From: an uncultured Roseateles sp.
Lineage (GTDB): Bacteria; Pseudomonadota; Gammaproteobacteria; Burkholderiales; Burkholderiaceae
Assembly: GCA_946886855.1 (NCBI GenBank)
Contig: CAMPJJ010000093.1
Location: 1 to 22,210 of the forward strand
DNA length: 22,210 bases
Reading direction: 5' to 3'
This document shows, piece by piece, positions 15,441 through 22,210 of the stretch (its first letter is position 1; every line of letters starts with the position of its first letter). Below the pieces are notes generated by a model. That model was not told the DNA's origin. It searched no databases and saw only the letters and a list, made by a program, of their open reading frames with translations. Both the position numbers and the translations under genes were made by a program.

Positions 15441-15686
15441 CGGCGGATTGTCCGGGCCGACTCCCCGAAACGCGAACGGAAGGTCAAGTTCGTTGGGCGC
15501 CCAGCGACCAAAACGCCCATCTGGGGGGGAGGAAAGGGAGCGGAAAAACTACCGGAATCAGGCACGGCCTGACCCCCGCCCCCGCCCTTGAACGAATCGC
15601 CAAACATCGACGGCGAATTGACAGAACTCCGGCGCTTCACCGCACGGGATAACCGCGCCCTTGCTACACAACATCGGAGATTGGGA
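15441..15686. promoter_or_regulatory. Divergent regulatory gap between two-component operon and tpsB
   Basis: These 246 bases contain the promoters of both units. Visible structures are a palindrome TGGGCGCCCA (15494-15503), a G-rich tract (15522-15541) and a perfect hairpin TCAGGC-ACG-GCCTGA (15558-15572). A consensus -35 hexamer TTGACA lies at 15618-15623, but I found no good -10 at the normal distance (GATAAC at 15648-15653 is 24 bases away). Open frame continues upstream of tpsB to 15588, but the part before 15687 does not look like protein of this family. Confidence 0.4.
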
Positions 15687-17414
15687 ATGAAGTACTGCAC
15701 GTGCCGAGGTGCGGCCGGCCTGGGGCTGAGCCTGATGAGCCTGTCCGTCAGCCTGGCCTGGGCGGCGGCACCGGATGCCGGCCAGCTGCTCAACGAGCAG
15801 CGCCGCCTGACCCCGCCCGCGCAGCGCGGCGATCTCGACAAGACCCCGACGGTCAACGCCCCGCTGGGCGACGACAAGCAGGCCGGCCTGCGCGCGCGTG
15901 TCGACCGCATCCGCTTCACCGGCGCCGACGGCCTGATCCCCGAGCCCGAGCTGCAGGCGCTGGTCGCCGACGCGAAGGGCCGCCAGCTGTCGCACAGCCA
16001 GCTGCAGGCGCTGGCCGCCCGCGTCACCGCGGCGCTGCAGCAGCGCGGCTTCGTGCTCGCCCGCGCCTACCTGCCCAGGCAAGACCTGACCCAGGGCGAG
16101 CTGGAGATCGCCGTGCTGTCGGGCCGCCTGCAGTCCGGCGCGAACCGCGTGCGGGTGACCGGCGCCGACGACGCCCTGGCGCCGCGCCTGGGCGCGATCG
16201 CCGAGGCGGCGCTCGCCGCCGGGCCGGTCCGCTACGAGCAGCTCGAGCGCGCGCTGCTGCTGATCAACGACGTGCCCGGCGTGCAGGCGCGCGCGACGCT
16301 GGAACGCGGCGACGAGCCCGGCACCAGCCGTCTCGACGTCCGCGCCGACACCGGCCGCGCCTGGGCGCTGGACGCCTCCGTCGACGACTACAACAACCGC
16401 TACACCGGGCAGTGGCGCGTCGGCGCCGCGGCCTCGCTGATCCGCCCGCTCAACCACGAGGACCTGCTGCAGGCCAGCGTGTCGCGCACCGACGGCAGCC
16501 GGCAGGCCGCCCTCGTCTATGGTTTCGGCGTCGGCGCCTCGGGCCTGCGCGCCCAGCTGGCGACGACCTGGCTGGACTATCACGTCGGCGAGGAACTCAA
16601 GCCGCTGGACCTGCGCGGCACCGCGCGCACCGTCTCGGCCAGCCTGAGCTATCCGCTGCTGCGCGGCCGCGAGCGCAACCTCTGGGTCTCCGCCGAAGGC
16701 GAGCAGCGCACCCTGGTCGACGACGCGCTGGGCCAGACGCTGCGCGATCGCCGCCTCAACCGCCTGACGGTCAACGTCTACGGCAACGCCTGGGACAACG
16801 TGCTGGGCGGCGCGCAGAACGACTTCGGCCTCAGCGTCACCAGCGGCACCGTCGCCCTGCGCGAAGCCGGCGACCAGGTCGCCGACGCGCTGACCGCCCG
16901 CACCTCGGGCAGCTACGACAAGGCGACCTGGCGCGTCTCGCGCCTGCAGACGGCGCAGGCGCTGCCGGGCTGGGGCCTGTTCGTCGGCGCTTACGGCCAG
17001 ATGAGCGCGCGCAACCTGGACTCGTCCGAGAAGTTCCTGCTGGGCGGACCGTCGGGCGTGCGCGCCTATCCGGTCGGCGAGGCCAGCGGCGACAACGGCT
17101 GGGTCGGCACCGCCGAACTGCGCCGCGAGTTGCGCATGGGCAATGGCCTGGCCGCGCAGCTGATCGCCTTCGCGGACTACGGCCGCGTCGAGCAGCACGA
17201 GCGTCCCTGGACCGGCGCGCTGGCCGGCCAGCCGAATTCCTACGGACTGGGCGGCGCGGGCCTGGGCGCCAACCTGGCCGGCGAGCGCTGGGCGCTGCGC
17301 GCCAGCTGGGCGCATGCGGTGGGCCACAACCCCGGGCGCACCGCCGCGGGCCGCGACGCGGATGGCCGCGACGACCGCCAGCGCTTCTGGCTGCAGGCCT
17401 CCTTCCACTATTGA
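15687..17414 (+). CDS. TpsB outer-membrane transporter (ShlB/FhaC/HecB family)
   Basis: This is a 575-residue two-partner secretion transporter of the Omp85 superfamily, which exports its TpsA partner across the outer membrane. A signal peptide covers about 1-27 (cleavage near AWA/AAP). Residues about 30-65 form the N-terminal plug/linker region. Two POTRA domains span about 68-146 and 150-222. The 16-strand barrel occupies 223-575 and ends in the aromatic motif FWLQASFHY. The conserved barrel-lumen loop motif is present as FLLGGPSGVRAYP, about residues 449-461, followed by GDNGWVGTAELRREL. The ATG at 15687 is preceded by GGAGATTGGGA and directly starts a signal peptide; the frame is open further upstream but without family resemblance. 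The tpsA gene follows 102 bases later in the same direction, a typical tps operon. Confidence 0.93.
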   Translation: MKYCTCRGAAGLGLSLMSLSVSLAWAAAPDAGQLLNEQRRLTPPAQRGDLDKTPTVNAPLGDDKQAGLRARVDRIRFTGADGLIPEPELQALVADAKGRQLSHSQLQALAARVTAALQQRGFVLARAYLPRQDLTQGELEIAVLSGRLQSGANRVRVTGADDALAPRLGAIAEAALAAGPVRYEQLERALLLINDVPGVQARATLERGDEPGTSRLDVRADTGRAWALDASVDDYNNRYTGQWRVGAAASLIRPLNHEDLLQASVSRTDGSRQAALVYGFGVGASGLRAQLATTWLDYHVGEELKPLDLRGTARTVSASLSYPLLRGRERNLWVSAEGEQRTLVDDALGQTLRDRRLNRLTVNVYGNAWDNVLGGAQNDFGLSVTSGTVALREAGDQVADALTARTSGSYDKATWRVSRLQTAQALPGWGLFVGAYGQMSARNLDSSEKFLLGGPSGVRAYPVGEASGDNGWVGTAELRRELRMGNGLAAQLIAFADYGRVEQHERPWTGALAGQPNSYGLGGAGLGANLAGERWALRASWAHAVGHNPGRTAAGRDADGRDDRQRFWLQASFHY

Positions 17415-17516
17415 TCGTCGCCGCGGCCGCGCCTCAGCCCGCCTCCGAGCCTGTCTCCGGACCCGCTGACCCGGCCGCCCCGACGGCATGAACCGCATAG
17501 AGAAAAGAGAACCATC

Positions 17517-20500
17517 ATGGGATCGTTGAACCACAGCTATCGCCTCGTCTGGAACGAGCTTTGCGGCGCCTTCGTCGCCGTGCCTGAATTCGCCCGCGGA
17601 CGCGGCAAGCGCACCGGCGGCACCGTCCGCCGCGCCATCGCCGCCGCCATCGCGGCCGCCGCCGCCGGCAGCTTCGCGGGACCGGCGGCCGCGCTCGACG
17701 CGGGCGCGCTGCCCACCGGCGGCCAGGTCGCCGCCGGTCAGGCCGCGCTGACGCAGCAAGGCTCGCAACTGCGCATCGACCAGAGCTCCAACAAGCTCAT
17801 CCTCAACTGGAACAGCTTCGACATCGGCAGCGGTGCCTCGGTGCGCTTCAACCAGACCGGCGCCGACGCCGTGGCGCTGAACCGCGTCACCGGCGGCGCG
17901 CCTAGCCAGATCTTCGGCGACCTTTCCGCCAACGGTCAGGTCTGGCTGGTCAACAACAGCGGCGTGGTGTTCGGCAAGGGCGCGACGGTCAACGTCGGCG
18001 GCCTGGTGGCCAGCACGCTGAACGTCCGCGACGCCGACTTCCTCGGCGGCCGCGCGCGCTTCTCCGGCACCAGCACCGCGCAGGTCCGCAACGACGGCAC
18101 GATCCGCGCCGACGGCGTGGTCGCGCTGATGGGCGCCTCCGTGGTCAACACCGGCACGATCAGCGCCGGCCAGGTCGCCATGGCGGCAGGCCAGCAGGTC
18201 GCGCTCGACTTCAACGGCGACGGGCTGCTGCAGGTCCGCGTCGATCAGGCGGCGCTCGACGCCGAGCTGTCGCAGGAAGGCCTCGTCCAGGGCCGGCATG
18301 TCGTGCTGAGCGCCCCCAGCGCCAGCGCGCTGCGCGCCAGCGTCATCAACATGGATGGCGTGGTCGAGGCCAAGGGCCTGTCCGAACAGGGCGGCCGCAT
18401 CCTCCTCGACGGCGGCGACAACGGCCAGGTGAACGTCACCGGTCGGCTCGACGCCAGTTCGGCCCAAGGTCTGGGCGGCGACGTGCGCGTCACCGGCGGC
18501 ACGATCGCGCTGCGCGGCGCGACGCTGGACGCCAGCGGCGCGACCGGCGGCGGCCAGATCCACGTGGGCGGCGGCTGGCAAGGCAGCGATGCCAGCCTGA
18601 CCAACGCGAAGGCCGTGAGCGTCGACGCGGCGTCCACGCTGCGCGCCAACGCGACGGTGAACGGCAACGGCGGCGAGGTCGTGACCTGGTCCGACGGCCG
18701 CACCGAATTCGCCGGCCGCGTCGAATCGCGCGGCGGCGATCAAGGCGGCAACGGCGGCCGGATCGAGGTCTCCGGGAAGCAGGAGCTGGCCTACAGCGGC
18801 CGCGCCGACGCGCGCGCCGCCAAGGGCACGACCGGCGACCTGCTGCTCGACCCGAGCTCGCTGACCATCAACGGCGGCGGCAGCGGCACCGATGTGCTGA
18901 CCGGCTCCGTCGTCTACGAGAAGGACATCGAGGCGCAGCAGGCCAACGTGCTGCTGCAGGCCACCGGCGACATCCTGGTCAACGACCTGAACCTCAACGG
19001 CGGCGACGGCAAGATCACGATGCAGCCGAACGTCAGCCTGCGCATCGAGGCCGGCACCGCCAACGGCGCGCACCTGACGCCGCCGCCCAACCTGACGGAC
19101 GGCAGCTTCAACGCCTACACCGACCTGATGTTCACCAATGCCAGCAACGTGCTGGAGGTGTCGGGCAGCGGCAGCCTGATGCTGGTGGCCGGCGCGACCA
19201 ACTCGGGTCGCGTGCTCAACGTGCCGACGCTGATCGCGCATGGCGCCGGCGCCAACCCGTCCGGCGCGCTGCCCACGCACAACGTCTCCAGCCCGGGCAG
19301 CGGCACGCCGGGCGCGGGCTCGATCACCGTCTACGGCGCCGACGGCGCGACGGTGGGCGGCTCGCTGACCACCAACGGCGGCTATGTCCGCATCTGGGCG
19401 GACTCCGACAACGGCGGGGCGGGCTTCTTCACGCTGTCCGCGCCGGTCGCCACCAACGGCGGCAACCTCTACGTGTCGACCGGCAGCGGCGACGTGACGC
19501 TGAACTCCAGCATGGTCCTGGGCACCGGCCGGATCTTCTTCCGCGCCGACGGCGCCTACACCAACGGCAACAAGATCCTGGCCGGGCTGCTGAGCGTCAG
19601 CGGCGACGTCAACATCGACACGCCTTTCATCTTCAAGGGCGGCGCCAGCATCTACACCGACAGCGCGATCAACTTCGGCAACGTCAACGTCAACATGGAC
19701 ACCGGCACCGGCGTCCTGACGCTGCGCGCCAACCGCATCGACTGGGGCAGCTCGACGCTGCAGAACCTGAGCACCGCGTCCATGCGCCTGGAGCCCTACG
19801 ACCCGGCGACCAACATGGTGCTGGGCGACGCCAGCGGTTTCGCCTCCGCGACCACGCTGGCCAAGCTGCCGGGCATCAAGAACCTGACGATCGGCCGCGC
19901 CGACGGCACCGGCACGATCAGCGTGCCGGGCAACTTCAGCTTCAACGCTGCGGGCAGCTTCGAGATGGTGGACCGCACCATCGACATCACCGCCGGCACG
20001 CTGAACAACACCACCGGCAACATCGTGCTGACCGGCGACAACGTCAACCTGTCGCAGACCATCACCGCCAACGGCGGCGCGGGCAAGGTCACGATCCGCC
20101 AGATGACGGCCGCCAACGAGCTGCACCTGGGCGGCGGACTGAGCAACGCCTCCATCGGCCAGGTCAACGCGGCCACGCTGGAGGTCGGCCGCAGCGACGG
20201 CGGCAACCTCGTCTTCGACAGCGACATCACCACCAACGCCACCACGGTCAGCCTGAAGAGCGGCGGCCAGGTGCTCGGCGTCAACGGCGGCGTGGCCGCG
20301 GCCAACGTGGCCGTGACCGCGGGCCAGGGCGCGACGCTGACGGACGACACCTTCAGCTTCACGCGCCTGGCGCTGGACGTGGGCGGCACCACCGTCGTGA
20401 ACCCGGCGAGCGCCAACGGCTTCACGCTGGGCACGGTCGACGGCGTCGTCGGCCTGACCACGCGCGGCGCCGCCAACGTGACGCTCAACAGCGGCACCGG

Positions 20501-22210
20501 CACGCTGGCGCTCGACGCGCCGATCAACTTCACTGGCGGCGCGGCGCAACTCACGCTGCAGGCGCCGAGCTGGAGCAGCACGACCAACCAGGTGACGACC
20601 AACGGCGCGCTGGCCACGGTCGTCTTCGACCGCACCGGCCCGGCCACCGCCATCACCGTCGGCGGCACGACCACGGCGGATCTGACGAACACGATGCTGG
20701 CGCGCTTCAACGGCGTGAACACGCTGCGCGTGAGCGCGTCGGACCTCGACCTGAGCGTCGTCGATCCGGTCCAGCTGTCCCTGGGCAACCGCCTGGAACT
20801 GCTGGGCGGCACCTTCACCCAGACCGGCGCGATCACGATGACCAGCGGCGGCGTGCTGGTGCGCGCCGAGGCCGGCGGCATCGACGTCGCGCGCAACATC
20901 AACGCCAGCGGCACGGTCTCGCTGGACGATCGCGGCACGGTCGGCATCGGCAACCTGGGTGGCGGCGTCGTCACCGCCGGCAAGCTGGCGCTCCGCAGCG
21001 GCGGCGACGCCAGCTTCGGCAGCGCGCAGCAGGTCGGCACCGTCGCGGCGGATGTCCATTCGCTGTCGATGTCCAACACCGGCTCGCTGATCGTCGGCAC
21101 CGCCGACGGCCTGCAAGGCATCCAGGCCGACGGCGCGGTCGCCCTTCGGGCCCAGGGCGCGAACGCGGACCTGACGCTGCAGCAGCAGATCGCGGCGGGC
21201 AACGACGGTGCGATCGCAACGCCGATCGTCCTGCGCGCGGGTCGCAACTTCGTCAACCAGGCGGGCGCCGCGGCGCTGCAGGCGGCGAACGGCGGTGCCT
21301 GGCAGGTGTACTCGACGTCCCCGTTGAACGACACGCGCGGGGGTCTGGTGGCCGCGTTCAAGCAGTACGACGCGAGCTACGGCGACACCGTGCTGGGCAG
21401 CGGCAACGGCTTCCTGTACACGGTGGCGCCGACGCTGACCGCCGGCCTGTCGGGCAGCGCCACGAAGGTCTATGACGGCAACGTCGACGCGGGCTCTGGC
21501 GGCCTGCTGCTCGGCGCGACCGGCGCGATCGACGGCGACGTGGTGACCCTGGCCATCGGTTCCGGCGGCTCGGCCCATTACGACACGAAGAACGTCGGCA
21601 CCGGCAAGACGGTGACGGTCGACGGCGTCGTCATCGCCGACGGCCACAACGGCGGCACCGCCGTCTACGGCTACCGGCTGGTCTCGGGCAGCGCCAGCGC
21701 CGCCATCGGCCAGGTCACGCCCAAGACCGTGACGGTCGCCAACGGCACGGTGCAGGACAAGGTCTACGACGGCAACACCACGGCGCAGTTCTCGGGCGGC
21801 GGCATCGCCGGCCTCGTGGCGGGCGACGACACGGCGTTGAGCGGTGCGGTCAACTTCCTGGACAAGAACGCCGGCAGCGGCAAGGCCGTCAATCTGTCCG
21901 GCCTGGTCCTGGCGGGCAACGATGCCGGGAATTACGTGCTGGACACCAGTGCCGGCGCCACGGCGTCGATCACGCCCAAGACGGTGGGCGTGGGCGCGAT
22001 CCAGGTCAGCGGCAAGGTCTATGACGGCACCCGCGACGCGCAGGTCAACACCGGCGGCCTCACGGGCACGGTGGCGGGTGACCAGCTCGACGTTGCCGCC
22101 AGCGGCCAGTTCGACAACAAGAATGCCGGCAACGGCAAGGCGGTCGACGTGCAGTTCGCGCTGACCGGCGCGGACGCGGGCAACTACGTGCTGTCGTCCG
22201 GCTCGGCGCA
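17517..22210 (+). CDS. TpsA filamentous haemagglutinin-like exoprotein, 3' end outside window
   Basis: This frame is open from the ATG at 17517 to the window edge, 1564 complete codons without a stop, so the protein is incomplete at its C-terminus. The first 31 residues are an extended signal peptide region (ESPR), with YRLVWNELCGAFVAVPEFAR at 8-27. A hydrophobic signal segment follows, with cleavage near residues 58-60. The TPS secretion domain occupies about 60-310 (LNWNSFDIGSGASVRFNQ, then FGKGATVNVGGLVASTLN). The usual NPNG motif is NNSG here (146-149). Residues about 310-450 are glycine-rich beta-helix ending with TGDLLLDPSSLTI. A long repetitive beta-helical region follows to about 1300. 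Three YDG-type repeats start with KVYDG at about 1318, 1416 and 1501. AGAGAAAAGAGAA before the ATG provides a ribosome site. It is probably a secreted or surface adhesin for biofilm, contact or inhibition functions; no toxin domain is visible in this part. Confidence 0.92.
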   Translation, partial: MGSLNHSYRLVWNELCGAFVAVPEFARGRGKRTGGTVRRAIAAAIAAAAAGSFAGPAAALDAGALPTGGQVAAGQAALTQQGSQLRIDQSSNKLILNWNSFDIGSGASVRFNQTGADAVALNRVTGGAPSQIFGDLSANGQVWLVNNSGVVFGKGATVNVGGLVASTLNVRDADFLGGRARFSGTSTAQVRNDGTIRADGVVALMGASVVNTGTISAGQVAMAAGQQVALDFNGDGLLQVRVDQAALDAELSQEGLVQGRHVVLSAPSASALRASVINMDGVVEAKGLSEQGGRILLDGGDNGQVNVTGRLDASSAQGLGGDVRVTGGTIALRGATLDASGATGGGQIHVGGGWQGSDASLTNAKAVSVDAASTLRANATVNGNGGEVVTWSDGRTEFAGRVESRGGDQGGNGGRIEVSGKQELAYSGRADARAAKGTTGDLLLDPSSLTINGGGSGTDVLTGSVVYEKDIEAQQANVLLQATGDILVNDLNLNGGDGKITMQPNVSLRIEAGTANGAHLTPPPNLTDGSFNAYTDLMFTNASNVLEVSGSGSLMLVAGATNSGRVLNVPTLIAHGAGANPSGALPTHNVSSPGSGTPGAGSITVYGADGATVGGSLTTNGGYVRIWADSDNGGAGFFTLSAPVATNGGNLYVSTGSGDVTLNSSMVLGTGRIFFRADGAYTNGNKILAGLLSVSGDVNIDTPFIFKGGASIYTDSAINFGNVNVNMDTGTGVLTLRANRIDWGSSTLQNLSTASMRLEPYDPATNMVLGDASGFASATTLAKLPGIKNLTIGRADGTGTISVPGNFSFNAAGSFEMVDRTIDITAGTLNNTTGNIVLTGDNVNLSQTITANGGAGKVTIRQMTAANELHLGGGLSNASIGQVNAATLEVGRSDGGNLVFDSDITTNATTVSLKSGGQVLGVNGGVAAANVAVTAGQGATLTDDTFSFTRLALDVGGTTVVNPASANGFTLGTVDGVVGLTTRGAANVTLNSGTGTLALDAPINFTGGAAQLTLQAPSWSSTTNQVTTNGALATVVFDRTGPATAITVGGTTTADLTNTMLARFNGVNTLRVSASDLDLSVVDPVQLSLGNRLELLGGTFTQTGAITMTSGGVLVRAEAGGIDVARNINASGTVSLDDRGTVGIGNLGGGVVTAGKLALRSGGDASFGSAQQVGTVAADVHSLSMSNTGSLIVGTADGLQGIQADGAVALRAQGANADLTLQQQIAAGNDGAIATPIVLRAGRNFVNQAGAAALQAANGGAWQVYSTSPLNDTRGGLVAAFKQYDASYGDTVLGSGNGFLYTVAPTLTAGLSGSATKVYDGNVDAGSGGLLLGATGAIDGDVVTLAIGSGGSAHYDTKNVGTGKTVTVDGVVIADGHNGGTAVYGYRLVSGSASAAIGQVTPKTVTVANGTVQDKVYDGNTTAQFSGGGIAGLVAGDDTALSGAVNFLDKNAGSGKAVNLSGLVLAGNDAGNYVLDTSAGATASITPKTVGVGAIQVSGKVYDGTRDAQVNTGGLTGTVAGDQLDVAASGQFDNKNAGNGKAVDVQFALTGADAGNYVLSSGSA
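21464..22210 (+). repeat. Tandem YDG repeats within tpsA
   Basis: Three diverged protein repeats begin with KVYDG at about 21468, 21762 and 22017, spaced 98 and 85 codons. Units 2 and 3 share the pattern TPKTV, then KVYDGxxxA, G-x-VAGD, KNAGxGKAV and DAGNYVL. They are the YDG/MBG-type stalk repeats of large surface adhesins. The third unit is cut by the window end, so more copies probably follow. Confidence 0.8.

Noticed and set aside
15521..15541. G-rich tract as a G-quadruplex in the tpsB upstream region
   Set aside because: There are not four well-spaced runs of three or more G, so the motif is incomplete.
15588..15686. N-terminal extension of TpsB by 33 residues
   Set aside because: The extension is not signal-like, whereas the ATG at 15687 begins a standard signal peptide with a ribosome site.
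15558..21647. A 2029-codon open frame on the minus strand, opposite tpsB and tpsA
   Set aside because: Its composition is Arg/Ala/Gly/Val/Gln/Asp-rich with no domain pattern. The plus strand carries two clearly recognisable proteins (TpsB and TpsA) over the same bases. It results from high GC and scarce TTA, CTA and TCA codons in the sense frames.
1..22210. CRISPR arrays, tRNA or rRNA genes, complete insertion sequences, prophage genes
   Set aside because: None was recognised by eye on either strand; only short repeats and one REP-like inverted repeat were found.

Overview
The window is GC-rich, densely coding bacterial chromosome. Gene content suggests a member of the Burkholderiales, perhaps the Roseateles/Mitsuaria/Rubrivivax/Leptothrix group. 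The clues are a Bug/TctC periplasmic binding protein beside a CaiB/BaiF CoA-transferase, an ArgP-type LysR regulator, GTP-dependent PEP carboxykinase, and the very high GC with strong third-position bias. That bias produces long false open frames on the opposite strand of almost every gene. The genus assignment is an inference; no rRNA or tRNA is present to test it.

Layout, left to right. (1) 1-3290 holds an ArgP-like LysR regulator, two small uncharacterised proteins (one with a single membrane helix), a universal stress protein, and a divergent metallophosphoesterase. (2) 3345-7328 is a catabolic module. A leftward operon (Bug solute-binding protein, CaiB/BaiF CoA-transferase, citryl-CoA-lyase-like enzyme) diverges from an IclR regulator, and the 93-bp gap between them carries repeated GTTCT/AGAAC half-sites that look like its operator. 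(3) 7428-9732 holds a leftward pair whose stop and start codons overlap (LysR regulator, then a YecA-like SEC-C protein), diverging from an 80-residue basic protein. The gap between these two transcription units has two strong DNA dyads. (4) 9955-11823 is pckG, the gluconeogenic PEP carboxykinase, with a long REP-like inverted repeat just upstream. (5) 12121-15440 is a two-component operon: a REC-AraC response regulator, then an 812-residue 7TM-DISM histidine kinase with a degenerate C-terminal receiver. (6) 15687-22210 is a two-partner secretion locus, with a TpsB/ShlB-type outer-membrane transporter and a very large TpsA filamentous-haemagglutinin-like exoprotein that runs off the right edge.

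How the genes may work together. The IclR regulator probably controls capture of a carboxylate (Bug), its activation to a CoA thioester (CaiB) and cleavage by the citrate-synthase-fold lyase. The two-component operon is transcribed divergently from tpsB across a 246-bp gap, so it may control the secreted adhesin; this is positional inference. The most noteworthy items are this sensor/TPS neighbourhood, the tandem YDG repeats of TpsA, the pseudo-receiver of the kinase, the putative IclR operator and the REP-like repeat at pckG.
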